DNA of 64,000 nucleotides, from NCBI RefSeq assembly GCF_009806985.1, contig NZ_WUAX01000008.1, positions 308,115-372,114 on the forward strand, read 5' to 3'. Each line of letters opens with the position of its first letter. The stretch's first letter is position 1. Source of the stretch: Halorubrum sp. JWXQ-INN 858. GTDB lineage: Archaea > Halobacteriota > Halobacteria > Halobacteriales > Haloferacaceae. The position numbers and the translations under genes are program-made. The notes beneath the pieces were generated by a model. The model saw nothing but the letters and a program-made list of their open reading frames with translations, was not told where the DNA came from and searched no databases. Shown here in pieces: positions 18,018-26,272 of the stretch.

Positions 18018-19075
18018 GCACCCCCCTCGTCGACCGCGACGGTAACCGAACGCGTCTCGCCGAACGAGTGGAGCGCCATCGAGTGTTTGCCCGCGCCGCC
18101 GGCGACGATCACGGTGACGTCCTCGGGCGTCTCCGTCAACGGGATCATGGCCTCCCGGTTCTCGGTCGGGAACCGGTGGTGCCAGGTGTAGTTGCCCGTG
18201 ATCCCGACCGTCTCCAGCGTCTCCAGCTTGTTGCGCGCGTTGTCGTAGAGGAACCACTGGACGTCCTCGCGGCTCCAGCCGTTCCGGGCGATCGTCCCGG
18301 CGTGTTCGGGGCCGAAGACGACACAGACCTCCCCGTGTGAGTGGTGTGAGTTGTTGTTGCCGACCGTCGCCAGCGTGTCCGCGGCGGTCGTGAGGATCCC
18401 CTCGGCCGTCTCGTTGACGTGGTCGTTGATCTCGTGGGGGGCCTCGACGCCCATCACCGTCACCGTGGACTCGTCGGCGTCGAACCCGCGCTGGACGTGC
18501 AGCGGGTCCCAGGGGTTGCGCCCCTCGTTCTCCGCGATACAGAAGCTGTACTTGCCGGGGTGACCGTGCGTCGCCCGGTCCATCTCGCCCGGCTCGCCGC
18601 CACCGAGGTTGACGAGCAGCAGCCGCACCGCACGCCCGATCGTCGCGTTCGCGCGCCATCCCTGTCCGAACACGTTGTAGCCGTAGTTCAGGTTGATCTC
18701 CTCGACGATCGGGCCGTTGACGACGACGAGCGGCGCGACCGGGTGCGTCGTCGCGTTGACCCCGTACAGGTTGAACTCGTCCTCGACCATCGCCTCGACC
18801 GCGGCGATCAGCACCGGCATGTACGCGGGCTCACAGCCGGCCATGACGGCGTTGATCGCGACCTTCTCGACGGTCGCCGAGCCGTACTTCGGCGGGATCG
18901 TGCCGAGCGACTCGTCCGCGGGTCGTGCGGTCCCCGACAACATCCGCTCGACGCGGTCGGCGGTCGGCGGGATCACCGGCAGTCCGTCGGTCATCCCCTG
19001 TCGGTACAGGTGGTCGTTGACGTCCTCGAAGTCGCCGTCGACCGACAGCGTCTCCGAATCGAAGGTCCCGCTCAT
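18014..19075 (-). CDS. conserved large partner of the UGSC protein, function unknown
   Basis: Protein of 353 residues, soluble, with no signal peptide or membrane segment. Distinctive features: DGLPVIPPTADRVERML near 30-46, Cys81 in MAGCEPAYMPV, a Gly-rich VNLGGGEPGEMDRATHG, and a striking Asn/His cluster NNNSHHSHGE at 240-249 that could bind a metal. It sits between the UGSC gene and the amidohydrolase with 4-bp overlaps on both sides (ATGA and GTGA), so it should be made in fixed ratio with both. I do not recognise a catalytic family. A partner subunit or the substrate-binding component of a two-protein reductase/lyase is the best inference. Confidence 0.8.
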   Translation of the reverse strand: MSGTFDSETLSVDGDFEDVNDHLYRQGMTDGLPVIPPTADRVERMLSGTARPADESLGTIPPKYGSATVEKVAINAVMAGCEPAYMPVLIAAVEAMVEDEFNLYGVNATTHPVAPLVVVNGPIVEEINLNYGYNVFGQGWRANATIGRAVRLLLVNLGGGEPGEMDRATHGHPGKYSFCIAENEGRNPWDPLHVQRGFDADESTVTVMGVEAPHEINDHVNETAEGILTTAADTLATVGNNNSHHSHGEVCVVFGPEHAGTIARNGWSREDVQWFLYDNARNKLETLETVGITGNYTWHHRFPTENREAMIPLTETPEDVTVIVAGGAGKHSMALHSFGETRSVTVAVDEGGA

Positions 19076-19716
19076 CGGATGGGGCAGTAGAGGCTCTCGT
19101 CGGCCAGCTCCTCGTCGGCCGCGAGGAACCGCTCGGCGTACTCGTCCTCGAGGGCGTCGCGGTCGGTCGTGAGCACGTGGACGATCTCCTCGATCGCGCC
19201 CTCGGCGCGCTCGACCACGTCCTCCCGCGGGAGGTCGCCCATCGGGTGGGCGACGCGGACCAGCGGGAGCCCCGGGATGCCGAGCGCCTGCGCCTCCGAC
19301 TGGCCCAGCTTCACGAACTCGTCGCTGTTGATCGTCGCGACGGGCGTCCCCTTCTTCTCGAGGTCGATGCTGTCGTAGACGCACCACGACGTACACGACC
19401 CGCAGTCGCCGTACGCGTTGACGACGGCGTCACACGCGTCGTGGAGCTGGGTCGCGAGGTCGTCCGCCGGGATCGGGCTCTTGTCCTTGCGGCGGTAGAC
19501 GACCTCCGCGACGCCGTACGCCGATTTGAGGCGGTCGCCGACGACCTCCAAGAAGACGTCGGCGTTGCTCTTGGAGTTGTCGAGCAGGCCGATCGTCGCC
19601 CCTTCCAACGTCTCCAAGCGCTCCGCGAGCGGGAGCGTCTCGTACTCGACCTCGCCGCGCGGGTCGAGCAGTTCGACCGTGCGGCTGCCTTCGCTACGTG
19701 TGGTGTTGGCACGCAT
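19072..19716 (-). CDS. UGSC family (seleno)protein, cysteine form
   Basis: Protein of 214 residues. The active-site motif is Cys105-Gly-Ser-Cys108, followed by Cys112; in other lineages of this family position 105 is selenocysteine (U-G-S-C). Here codon 105 is TGC, so it is the Cys form. The arrangement (C/U)-G-(S/T)-C-x3-C followed by a Glu-rich helix and GTPVATI resembles the Sec site of glycine/betaine/proline reductase subunits (GrdB/PrdB), which suggests a thiol-redox or C-N/C-S cleaving role; this is inference. The ATG at 19716 lies about 25 bp below a strong TATATA box and it is the first gene of the operon. Confidence 0.85.
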   Translation of the reverse strand: MRANTTRSEGSRTVELLDPRGEVEYETLPLAERLETLEGATIGLLDNSKSNADVFLEVVGDRLKSAYGVAEVVYRRKDKSPIPADDLATQLHDACDAVVNAYGDCGSCTSWCVYDSIDLEKKGTPVATINSDEFVKLGQSEAQALGIPGLPLVRVAHPMGDLPREDVVERAEGAIEEIVHVLTTDRDALEDEYAERFLAADEELADESLYCPIR

Positions 19717-19739
19717 GTCCACATATGCGCGGACGCCGA

Positions 19740-19749
19740 ATATATAAGT
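19740..19749 (-). promoter_or_regulatory. TATA box of the UGSC operon
   Basis: Minus-strand CTTATATATT, 24-33 bp upstream of the UGSC ATG; one of the strongest promoter-like elements in the window. Confidence 0.75.
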
Positions 19750-19769
19750 TTGTGCCGCGGCGCCGTCGT

Positions 19770-20852
19770 TCAGACGTCGCGCGCGAGCTCGATCGCGGGG
19801 TCGAGCCCCATCGGCCCCTGCTCGGCGAGCGCCGCGAGCAGCGCCTCGATCGTCGCGTCGTCGACCTCGCGGTCCGCTCGTTCGAGGAGACCGACCGCGG
19901 CGCGACGACCGCTCGTCTGGCCGAACACCAGCTCCCGTTTCGCGCCGAACCGGCTCGGGTCCCACGGCTCGAACACGGACGGGTCCTCGAGCATCGCGCC
20001 GGTGTGGAGCCCCGACTCGTGTCTGTACACCTCGTCGCCGAGTAAGGCCTTCCGAACCCCGTACTCCTCGCCGAGCACGTCGAGGACCTCACGGCACACC
20101 GGGACGACCTGCGTGGCGTCGACGTTCAACCCGATCCCGGAGACGTCCGTGGCGGCGACGAACTCCTCGAGGGCGGTGTTGCCCGCGCGCTCGCCGACGC
20201 CGCCCACGCTGACGTCGACGTTGCCGACGCCGAGCCCGGCGGCCGCGAGCGCGTTGGCGTTCGACAGCCCGAGGTCGTCGTGGAAGTGGACGCTCAGGCG
20301 CTCGAGGTCCACGCCTCGCGCCTCCAGCTCGCGCAGCCGGTCCGTCACGAACTCCGGGGTGCGGCAGCCGACGGTGTCGGAGAAGCCGACGAGGTCCACG
20401 TCGTCGAACAGCTCGTACAGGTCGACGAGGTGGTCGATATCGGTCCGGAACGCGTCGACGGCGGCTATCCGGGCGCCCATCCCGTGGTCGTACGCGAGGT
20501 CGACCGCGTCGCGCCAGTTCTCGAGGACCTCCTCGCGGGACTTGCCGATCATGTACTCCAGCTGGCGCTCCTGGGTGGTCGCGAACACGTGGGCCATGTC
20601 CGCGTCGGCCGCCGCCGCCGCCTCGACGTCGCCCGGGACGGCTCGGGCCATCGCGGTCACGGTCGCGTCCGTCGACGCCGACAGCTCCGAAACGACCTCA
20701 CGTTCGGCTTCGCTGATGACGGGGAACCCCGCCTGGATGTAGTCGACGTCGAGCCGGTCGAGCAGCAGGCCGGCCTCGATCTTCTGGTCGACGTCGTAGG
20801 AGACGCCGCTGGTCTGTTCACCCTCGCGGAGAGTCACGTCGCTCACTCGCAT
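19770..20852 (-). CDS. HMGL-family acyltransferase (2-isopropylmalate/homocitrate/citramalate synthase-like)
   Basis: Condenses acetyl-CoA or a similar thioester with a 2-oxo acid. The TIM barrel begins with DVTLREGEQTSGV (catalytic Arg9 and metal-binding residues) and shows VHFHDDLGLSNANALAA with the two metal His, then GVGERAGNTALEEF. At 360 residues it lacks the C-terminal LeuA regulatory domain, so it is the short homocitrate-synthase-like form and unlikely to be feedback-regulated by leucine. The ATG at 20852 is about 27 bp downstream of TTTATCA. It lies 53 bp upstream of the UGSC operon on the same strand, with its own promoter, and is divergent from a CoA-transferase gene. Confidence 0.88.
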   Translation of the reverse strand: MRVSDVTLREGEQTSGVSYDVDQKIEAGLLLDRLDVDYIQAGFPVISEAEREVVSELSASTDATVTAMARAVPGDVEAAAAADADMAHVFATTQERQLEYMIGKSREEVLENWRDAVDLAYDHGMGARIAAVDAFRTDIDHLVDLYELFDDVDLVGFSDTVGCRTPEFVTDRLRELEARGVDLERLSVHFHDDLGLSNANALAAAGLGVGNVDVSVGGVGERAGNTALEEFVAATDVSGIGLNVDATQVVPVCREVLDVLGEEYGVRKALLGDEVYRHESGLHTGAMLEDPSVFEPWDPSRFGAKRELVFGQTSGRRAAVGLLERADREVDDATIEALLAALAEQGPMGLDPAIELARDV

Positions 20853-20996
20853 ACCGGAACGAGTCGCGCGACCGGTGATAAACGTTTGCGTAGCCGGGAT
20901 CCGCGGGCCCGGGAAGCCGTAGAACACGCCGACGGAGCGACACGCTCCGGACGACACAAGCTATATTACGCCGTCGGGCACTCCGTTCACGTACAC

Positions 20997-22199
20997 ATGC
21001 CAGCAGGACCACTGAGCAGTCTCCGTGTCGTGGACTTCACCACGATGATAAGCGGCGGGTTCGCCTCCTCGACGCTCGCGGACTTCGGCGCGGACGTGAT
21101 CTCGGTCGAGCACCCGACGAAGCCCGACCCGATCCGCGCGTGGAAGCCGCGGACCGACGGCGAGTCGATGTGGTGGAAGTCGCTCGGCCGCAACCAGCGC
21201 TGTGTCACCCTCGACCTGTCGACCGCGGACGGCCAGTCGGTCGCACTCGACCTCGTCGCCGAGGCGGACGTCGTGTTGGAGAACTTCCGTTCCGGGACGA
21301 TGGAGCGCTGGAACCTCGGCTACGAGGACCTCAAGGCGGTCAACGAGGGGGTCGTGATGGTTCGTATCTCGGGGTACGGACAGACGGGGCCGCGGTCGGA
21401 CAAGCCCGGGTTCGGGTCCGTCGCCGAGGGGATCTCCGGGTTCGCCCACAGCAACGGGTTCCCCGACAGCGAGCCGCTGTTGCCCCCGATCCCGCTCGCC
21501 GACCTCACGGCCGGGCAGCACGCCGCCCAGTCCGCGGTGTACGCCGTCTTCGAGCGCGAGATGAGCGCCGAGAGCGGCGGGGAGGGCCAGGTCATCGACG
21601 TCGGGCTCTACGAGCCGCTGTTCCGGATGTTCATCGGCCAGCCCGAGGCGTACGACTCGATGGGCCACGTCGCCGCGCGGACCGGCAACCGGTCGGAGAA
21701 CTCCGCGCCGCGGAACATGTACGAGACGGCCGACGGCCACATCGCGCTGTCGGCGTCCTCCCAGCGGATCTACGAGAACGTGATGGAGGCGATCGGCCAC
21801 GAGGACCTGATCGACGACCCGCGGTTCGAGACGAACGCCGACCGCCTCGACAACGTCGACGAGCTCGACGAGATCATCGAGACGTGGACCGCGGCGCGCC
21901 CCACCGACGAGGTGATCGAGGTGATGGAGGCGTCAGACGCCATCGTCGGCCCGATCTACGACATGGCCGACATCTTCGAGGACGCACAGTACCAGGCCCG
22001 CGAGAACCTCGTCGCCGTCGACGACCCGGACCTCGGCGAGATCAAGACCCACGGCGTCGTCCCGAAGTACTCGCGCACCCCCGGCGAGGTGTCCCACCTC
22101 GGCCCGGAGTCGGGCGCGCACAACGAGGAGGTGTACCTGGACGAGATCGGTATGGACCCCGACGAGTACGACCGACTCCGGGACGAACAGGTCATCTGA
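20997..22199 (+). CDS. CaiB/BaiF (class III) CoA-transferase, second copy
   Basis: CoA-transferase of 400 residues. Seen: LSSLRVVDFTTMISGGFAS at the N-terminus, ENFRSGTMERWNLGYEDL, RISGYGQTGP, and the likely catalytic Asp169 in PLADLTAGQH, the same number as in formyl-CoA transferase. It is distinct from the copy at 12193. A TATATTA box (about 20962-20968) lies upstream. Divergent from the LeuA-like synthase and followed by a convergent hydratase, it fits activation of an imported carboxylate. Confidence 0.93.
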   Translation: MPAGPLSSLRVVDFTTMISGGFASSTLADFGADVISVEHPTKPDPIRAWKPRTDGESMWWKSLGRNQRCVTLDLSTADGQSVALDLVAEADVVLENFRSGTMERWNLGYEDLKAVNEGVVMVRISGYGQTGPRSDKPGFGSVAEGISGFAHSNGFPDSEPLLPPIPLADLTAGQHAAQSAVYAVFEREMSAESGGEGQVIDVGLYEPLFRMFIGQPEAYDSMGHVAARTGNRSENSAPRNMYETADGHIALSASSQRIYENVMEAIGHEDLIDDPRFETNADRLDNVDELDEIIETWTAARPTDEVIEVMEASDAIVGPIYDMADIFEDAQYQARENLVAVDDPDLGEIKTHGVVPKYSRTPGEVSHLGPESGAHNEEVYLDEIGMDPDEYDRLRDEQVI

Positions 22200-22226
22200 G
22201 GCGGGCGGTCCGCAACCCGTAGATAG

Positions 22227-22310
22227 CCGTCTTCCACTTCCCACGCCCGGGTCTCCGTCTTCCACTTCCCACGCCCGGGCCTCCGTCTTCCACTCCCCAC
22301 GCCCCGCCTT
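22227..22310. repeat. tandem repeat, 28-bp unit x 3
   Basis: Three units of CCGTCTTCCACTTCCCACGC-type sequence fill the short space between the convergent CoA-transferase and hydratase genes; the third copy is diverged and touches the hydratase stop codon. Confidence 0.9.
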
Positions 22311-23107
22311 CAGCGACCCTGCCACTCCGGCTCGCGGTCGGTCCCGAACGCCGACGTCCCTTCCTCGTAGTCCCGGGTTCCCCTGAGCGCCCGCGAGGCG
22401 CGGTGTTCGTACGCGATCGCCGTCTCGAGGTCGGTTCCGAGCCCCTCGTTCACGACGTCCTTGGCCGCGCGGACCGCGAGCGGCGCGCCGGCCCCGATCC
22501 GGCCGAGGAAGTCGTCGAGGAAGCCGTCGAACGCGTCGGCGTCGCGGACGTGGTCCACGAACCCGTCCGCGGCGGCGGTCCCGGCGTCGACCCGCGCGCC
22601 GGACATCGCCAGCTCCTTCGCGCGGCTCGGCCCCGCGTGGGCGGCCAGTCGTTGGAGCCCGCCGTTCGCGGGGAGGATGCCGAGCCGCGACTCGGGGAAC
22701 CCCAACTCGCTGTCGGGCGTGGCCACGCGGAAGTCACACGCCAGCGCGAGCTCGAGCCCGCCGCCGAGACAGTAGCCGTCGATCGCCGCGACGACCGGCA
22801 TCGGCAGCTCGGCGGGGAGCGTGTACTCCGGGCGGATCCGTTTAACGCCCGGCGGCGTCCGCTCGCCCGCGTTCACGTCCGCGCCGACGCTGAACGCCCG
22901 GTCGCCCGCCCCGTCGAGGACGATCGCGTCGACGCGGGGGCGGCCGGGATCGGCGTCCAGCTCGCGGAACCGTTCGAACCCGTCGACGAGTTCCTCACGG
23001 AGCCCCGGGGAGAGCGCGTTCAGCGAGTCGGGCCGGTCGAGCGTGATCCGTCCGATCCGGTCGGCGTCGTCGAATCGCCACCGGAGGTCGGTGTATCCGT
23101 CTGTCAT
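22310..23107 (-). CDS. enoyl-CoA hydratase/isomerase family protein
   Basis: Crotonase-fold hydratase of 265 residues with both catalytic glutamates: Glu119 in GGGLELALACD and Glu139 in GFPESRLG, and a VGADV oxyanion segment near 74-78. It is thus the best candidate for true hydratase activity beside the second CoA-transferase. The ATG at 23107 is about 25 bp below a TTTTTGTAT box. It faces the TctC gene divergently across 148 bp. Confidence 0.92.
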   Translation of the reverse strand: MTDGYTDLRWRFDDADRIGRITLDRPDSLNALSPGLREELVDGFERFRELDADPGRPRVDAIVLDGAGDRAFSVGADVNAGERTPPGVKRIRPEYTLPAELPMPVVAAIDGYCLGGGLELALACDFRVATPDSELGFPESRLGILPANGGLQRLAAHAGPSRAKELAMSGARVDAGTAAADGFVDHVRDADAFDGFLDDFLGRIGAGAPLAVRAAKDVVNEGLGTDLETAIAYEHRASRALRGTRDYEEGTSAFGTDREPEWQGR

Positions 23108-23220
23108 CGGTTGACGGTCGTCGAACCGATACAAAAACCCACTCCCCAAACGGTCGCCCGCTCGACCCGAATGGGGGAGGGGAGTCGACGATCCATCACC
23201 TACACGATCTTCCAACCACA

Positions 23221-23230
23221 ATTTTTAATA
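23221..23230 (+). promoter_or_regulatory. TATA box of the TctC-like gene
   Basis: ATTTTTAATA, 26-35 bp upstream of the ATG at 23256. Confidence 0.65.
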
Positions 23231-23255
23231 CATAAGGTCTACACGGGACAGGTGT

Positions 23256-24236
23256 ATGCCAGCGTTTAACAGACGAGAGTTCATCAAGTACACCGGCGCG
23301 GCCGGGGCTGTCGGCCTCGCGGGCTGTCTCGGAGACGACGACGACGACGAGTTCCCCGCCGGGGGCCTCACGCACATCATTCCTTACGGGGAGGGTGGTG
23401 GGTCCGACAACTACGCCCGGGCCATCGTCCCGGAGGTCGCCGAAGCGCTCGACACCGATATCCAGCTCTCGAACCGTCCGGGCGCGGAGTCGATCGCGGG
23501 GATCACCGAGGCGTTCACCGCTGACGACGAGGGGCGGACCCACGTCGGGCACACGCTCCCCACCGCGGGTATCGCGTGGCTCTTGAACCCGACCGACGAG
23601 GACCTCTCCCAGCTGCAGGGCGTGTGTCTGTACGGCCAGACGCCGTACGTCATCTTCGCGGACCCTGACCTGGAGATCGAGGGCCCGAACGATCTCGCCG
23701 ACCGCTACGAGGACGGCGACATCGAACAGTTCGGCGGATCGCTCGGCGCGGCCAACCACGTCGCGATGATCAACCTGCGCGACTCGGGCGACGTCCCGTG
23801 GTCGACGTGGGTCGTTTACGACGGCTCCGGCCCGACCGTGCAGGCGGCGGCGTCCGGCGAGATCCCCGCGGGGACCGCGACGGACTCGGCGGCGGCGGGC
23901 GCGGCCTCCGAGGGGAACGTCGACATGGTGGCGACGCTGACGACCGCCGGCTCCGGCGTGTTCCCGGACCTGCCGACGACCGCCGACGCCGGGTGGGCCG
24001 ACGTCGACTTCGCGGGCGCGATCCAGCGGACGTGCTCCGTCGGCCCCGACGTCCCGCAGGAACACATCGACATCCTGGCGGACGGCTACGAGGAGGCCGT
24101 CAACTCCGAAGCGGTACAGGAGTGGGCCGAAGACACCGGAAACGAGGTGTACTTCCGCGGCCCCGAGGAGACGCAGCAGGCGCTGGACGACGCGTTCTCG
24201 CTCGACGAGGAGATCGACCTCGACGAGCTGCGCTGA
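23256..24236 (+). CDS. tripartite tricarboxylate transporter substrate-binding lipoprotein (TctC family)
   Basis: Extracytoplasmic solute receptor of 326 residues. The N-terminus carries a twin-arginine signal (Arg6-Arg7 in NRREFIKYTG), a short hydrophobic run and a lipobox ending at Cys24 (LAGC) followed by a run of Asp, so it is a Tat-exported lipid-anchored protein as is usual in haloarchaea. The mature part has the TTT receptor layout (LTHIIPYGEGGGSDNYAR; LSNRPGAESIAG). It delivers a carboxylate to TctBA, encoded 1.4 kb downstream. Ligand not readable; family members bind citrate, tartrate, aromatic acids and others. Confidence 0.93.
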   Translation: MPAFNRREFIKYTGAAGAVGLAGCLGDDDDDEFPAGGLTHIIPYGEGGGSDNYARAIVPEVAEALDTDIQLSNRPGAESIAGITEAFTADDEGRTHVGHTLPTAGIAWLLNPTDEDLSQLQGVCLYGQTPYVIFADPDLEIEGPNDLADRYEDGDIEQFGGSLGAANHVAMINLRDSGDVPWSTWVVYDGSGPTVQAAASGEIPAGTATDSAAAGAASEGNVDMVATLTTAGSGVFPDLPTTADAGWADVDFAGAIQRTCSVGPDVPQEHIDILADGYEEAVNSEAVQEWAEDTGNEVYFRGPEETQQALDDAFSLDEEIDLDELR

Positions 24237-24456
24237 ACCGGCGCTCCACCCGTCGACGGCCGGCGAACGGACGGATCCCACCTTCCACTTTTCACTTTTA
24301 ACGCCGACCAGCGGTCGCGTCGAGCCAGCAATCGCGCCGAAAGACGACCGCGGGCCGCCTGCGAGAGGCCACGACGAGGACCACACAGACCAGAAGGCGC
24401 TAACGCGAAGGGGACCCACGCGAGCCTTTATCAGCGTCGGCGTTCCTCGGTGAGGT

Positions 24457-25431
24457 ATGACCGATCCGACAGCGAACGGACCGACCGTCGGGATCGTCGG
24501 CTACGGGGAGGTCGGTTCGGCGTTCGCCGAGCGGTTCCGCGACGCCGGCGTCGACGTGGTCGTGCTCAACCGGTCGCCGGACGCCCTCCGCGACCGGCTG
24601 GCGGGGACGTCGATCGCGGTCGCCGACGGCCCCATCGCGCTCGCAAGCGAAACCGATCTCGTCCTCTCGTGTGTGTGGCCGGCGACCGCGGTAGAGGCGG
24701 CCGAGCGCGTCGCGCCCGGGCTCGCGGACGGCCAACCCTTCCTCGACCTGAACTCCGTCGGCCCGACGACCGTCGAACGGGTCGTCGACGTCGTCGTCGA
24801 CGCGGGCGGGGCCCCGCTCAAGGCGACGATCATGGGGTCCGTCGGCGCTCGCGGGGCCGACGTCCGGATCCCGGTGGCGGGCCCCGGGCGTCAGGGGACG
24901 ATCGCGCTCCTCCGTGAGTCCGGGTTTACGGTCGACGACGCCGGCGAGGACCCCGTCACCCCGGCCGCCATAAAGACGTTCAGGAGCCTCTTTACGAAGG
25001 GGCTGCGGCAGCTCGCCGCGGAGACGCTCGTGCCGGCCGCGGCGTACGGGGTTCGAGAGGACGTACTCGATGACCTGAGCGGACTGTTCGACGACCGGCC
25101 CGTCGACGAGTGGCTCCGGGACGGCTTGGAGAACACGCCGCGACACGCCGCACGCCGGCTCGGCGAACTCGCGGAGGTGTCCGAAGCCGTCGACGCGGCC
25201 GGCTACCGGGCACCGACGCTGGACGCGACCATCGATCTCCACCGACACCTCAGGGACGCCCCGCCGGGAAGGAGTCCCGGCGATCCCGACGAACCCGGCG
25301 ATTCCAGCGATTCCGGCGCTCCCGACGAGGCACGCGAGGCCGACTACGTCGCGGTGCTCGAGGCGCTCGACCCGCATCTCGCGGTCGAACGCGAGAGCAC
25401 CGTCGACGGCGAGCACCCCGTCGACCGATGA
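24457..25431 (+). CDS. NAD(P)-binding beta-hydroxyacid dehydrogenase-like protein (DUF1932 type)
   Basis: Reductase-like protein of 324 residues. Rossmann fold at the N-terminus (GIVGYGEVGSAFAERF) and a helical C-terminal domain of the 6-phosphogluconate-dehydrogenase-like DUF1932 type, with Lys in PAAIKTFRSLFTKGL as the probable catalytic residue. A Pro/Asp/Ser-rich stretch near 268-290 is probably a disordered loop. Its own CTTTATC box is about 27 bp upstream. It splits the transporter genes (TctC before, TctBA after), suggesting that it acts on the imported acid or its product. Confidence 0.85.
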   Translation: MTDPTANGPTVGIVGYGEVGSAFAERFRDAGVDVVVLNRSPDALRDRLAGTSIAVADGPIALASETDLVLSCVWPATAVEAAERVAPGLADGQPFLDLNSVGPTTVERVVDVVVDAGGAPLKATIMGSVGARGADVRIPVAGPGRQGTIALLRESGFTVDDAGEDPVTPAAIKTFRSLFTKGLRQLAAETLVPAAAYGVREDVLDDLSGLFDDRPVDEWLRDGLENTPRHAARRLGELAEVSEAVDAAGYRAPTLDATIDLHRHLRDAPPGRSPGDPDEPGDSSDSGAPDEAREADYVAVLEALDPHLAVERESTVDGEHPVDR

Positions 25432-25601
25432 CGGAGGCGCGGCGGGACCGGTCACCGGGGCGCGCCCGAGAGGTGAGGGGCGCGTCGTGGCGACGTACCT
25501 GTCCGATCCGGCAGGGGATCCCGCTCACCACGACACGTCGTATCCGTTACCCAACCGTTTCGGTGCGGAAAAGGGGGTCTACGGACGGTCCTGCATAAAA
25601 G

Positions 25602-25608
25602 TATAAGT
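25602..25608 (+). promoter_or_regulatory. TATA box of tctBA
   Basis: TATAAGT, 25-31 bp upstream of the TctB ATG, preceded by a second AT-rich string (CATAAAA). Confidence 0.7.
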
Positions 25609-25632
25609 CCCTTCCGTAGTGTGTAATTCCTA

Positions 25633-26268
25633 ATGAACGAGTCAACACTCTCTGATCGGCTCCGCGACCTGACGGCGGAGCACGCCCTCTTGGTGGGGCT
25701 GATCCTTCTCTCGGCGTGGATGTTCGTCGAATCGTTCACGTTCCGGGAGCCGTCGGGGCTGTTCCCGCGGTTCGCCGCGGCGGTGACGATCGGCGGATCG
25801 CTGCTGCTGCTGGTCCGAAACTACCTGCCGCCGTCGGTCCAGTCGTTCGTCATGGAGTCGGCCGACGTCTTCGACTCCTACGAGGAGGACCTCGAGGACC
25901 TCACGGACGAGGAGGTCGAGGACCTCACCGCCGAAGAGATAGCGGACATTCCGGACGAGCAGTTACAGGAGGAGCTGACCGACGAGCAGCTCGAGGAGAT
26001 CGAATCGAGCGAGGGGAAGGAGTGGTCGCTTCGGCGGCTCTACGACGACAAGCGGTTCATGCTGTCGGCGCTGACGACGGTGTACGTCGTCACGTCGTAT
26101 CTCGTCGGTTTCCTCGCTACCTCCCCGCTGTTCGTCGTCGCCTACTCGCTGTACGTCGGACACAGTCGCGTGCTCACGGGGTTCCTGACAGCGCTGTCGC
26201 TCGCCGTCGTGTTCGGCTTCATGCAAATACTGAACGTCCCGCTCGACCGCGGGATCCTCTTCGGGTGA
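25633..26268 (+). CDS. tripartite tricarboxylate transporter small subunit (TctB family)
   Basis: Small membrane subunit of 211 residues with four predicted helices: about 18-38, 43-63, 140-170 (probably two adjacent spans) and 177-200. Between helices 2 and 3 lies a highly acidic loop of about 55 residues rich in Glu/Asp/Leu (DLEDLTDEEVEDLTAEEIAD and onward), much longer than in bacterial TctB and probably cytoplasmic. It is followed 4 bp later by TctA, so the two are coupled. Confidence 0.85.
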   Translation: MNESTLSDRLRDLTAEHALLVGLILLSAWMFVESFTFREPSGLFPRFAAAVTIGGSLLLLVRNYLPPSVQSFVMESADVFDSYEEDLEDLTDEEVEDLTAEEIADIPDEQLQEELTDEQLEEIESSEGKEWSLRRLYDDKRFMLSALTTVYVVTSYLVGFLATSPLFVVAYSLYVGHSRVLTGFLTALSLAVVFGFMQILNVPLDRGILFG

Positions 26269-26272
26269 CCTC

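Noticed and set aside
19072..19716. possible in-frame TGA selenocysteine in the UGSC protein
   Set aside because: Codon 105 is TGC, so no selenocysteine is needed.
20853..20957. 35-residue N-terminal extension of the LeuA-like synthase
   Set aside because: The TTTATCA box lies inside that stretch, and the family domain starts exactly at the ATG at 20852.
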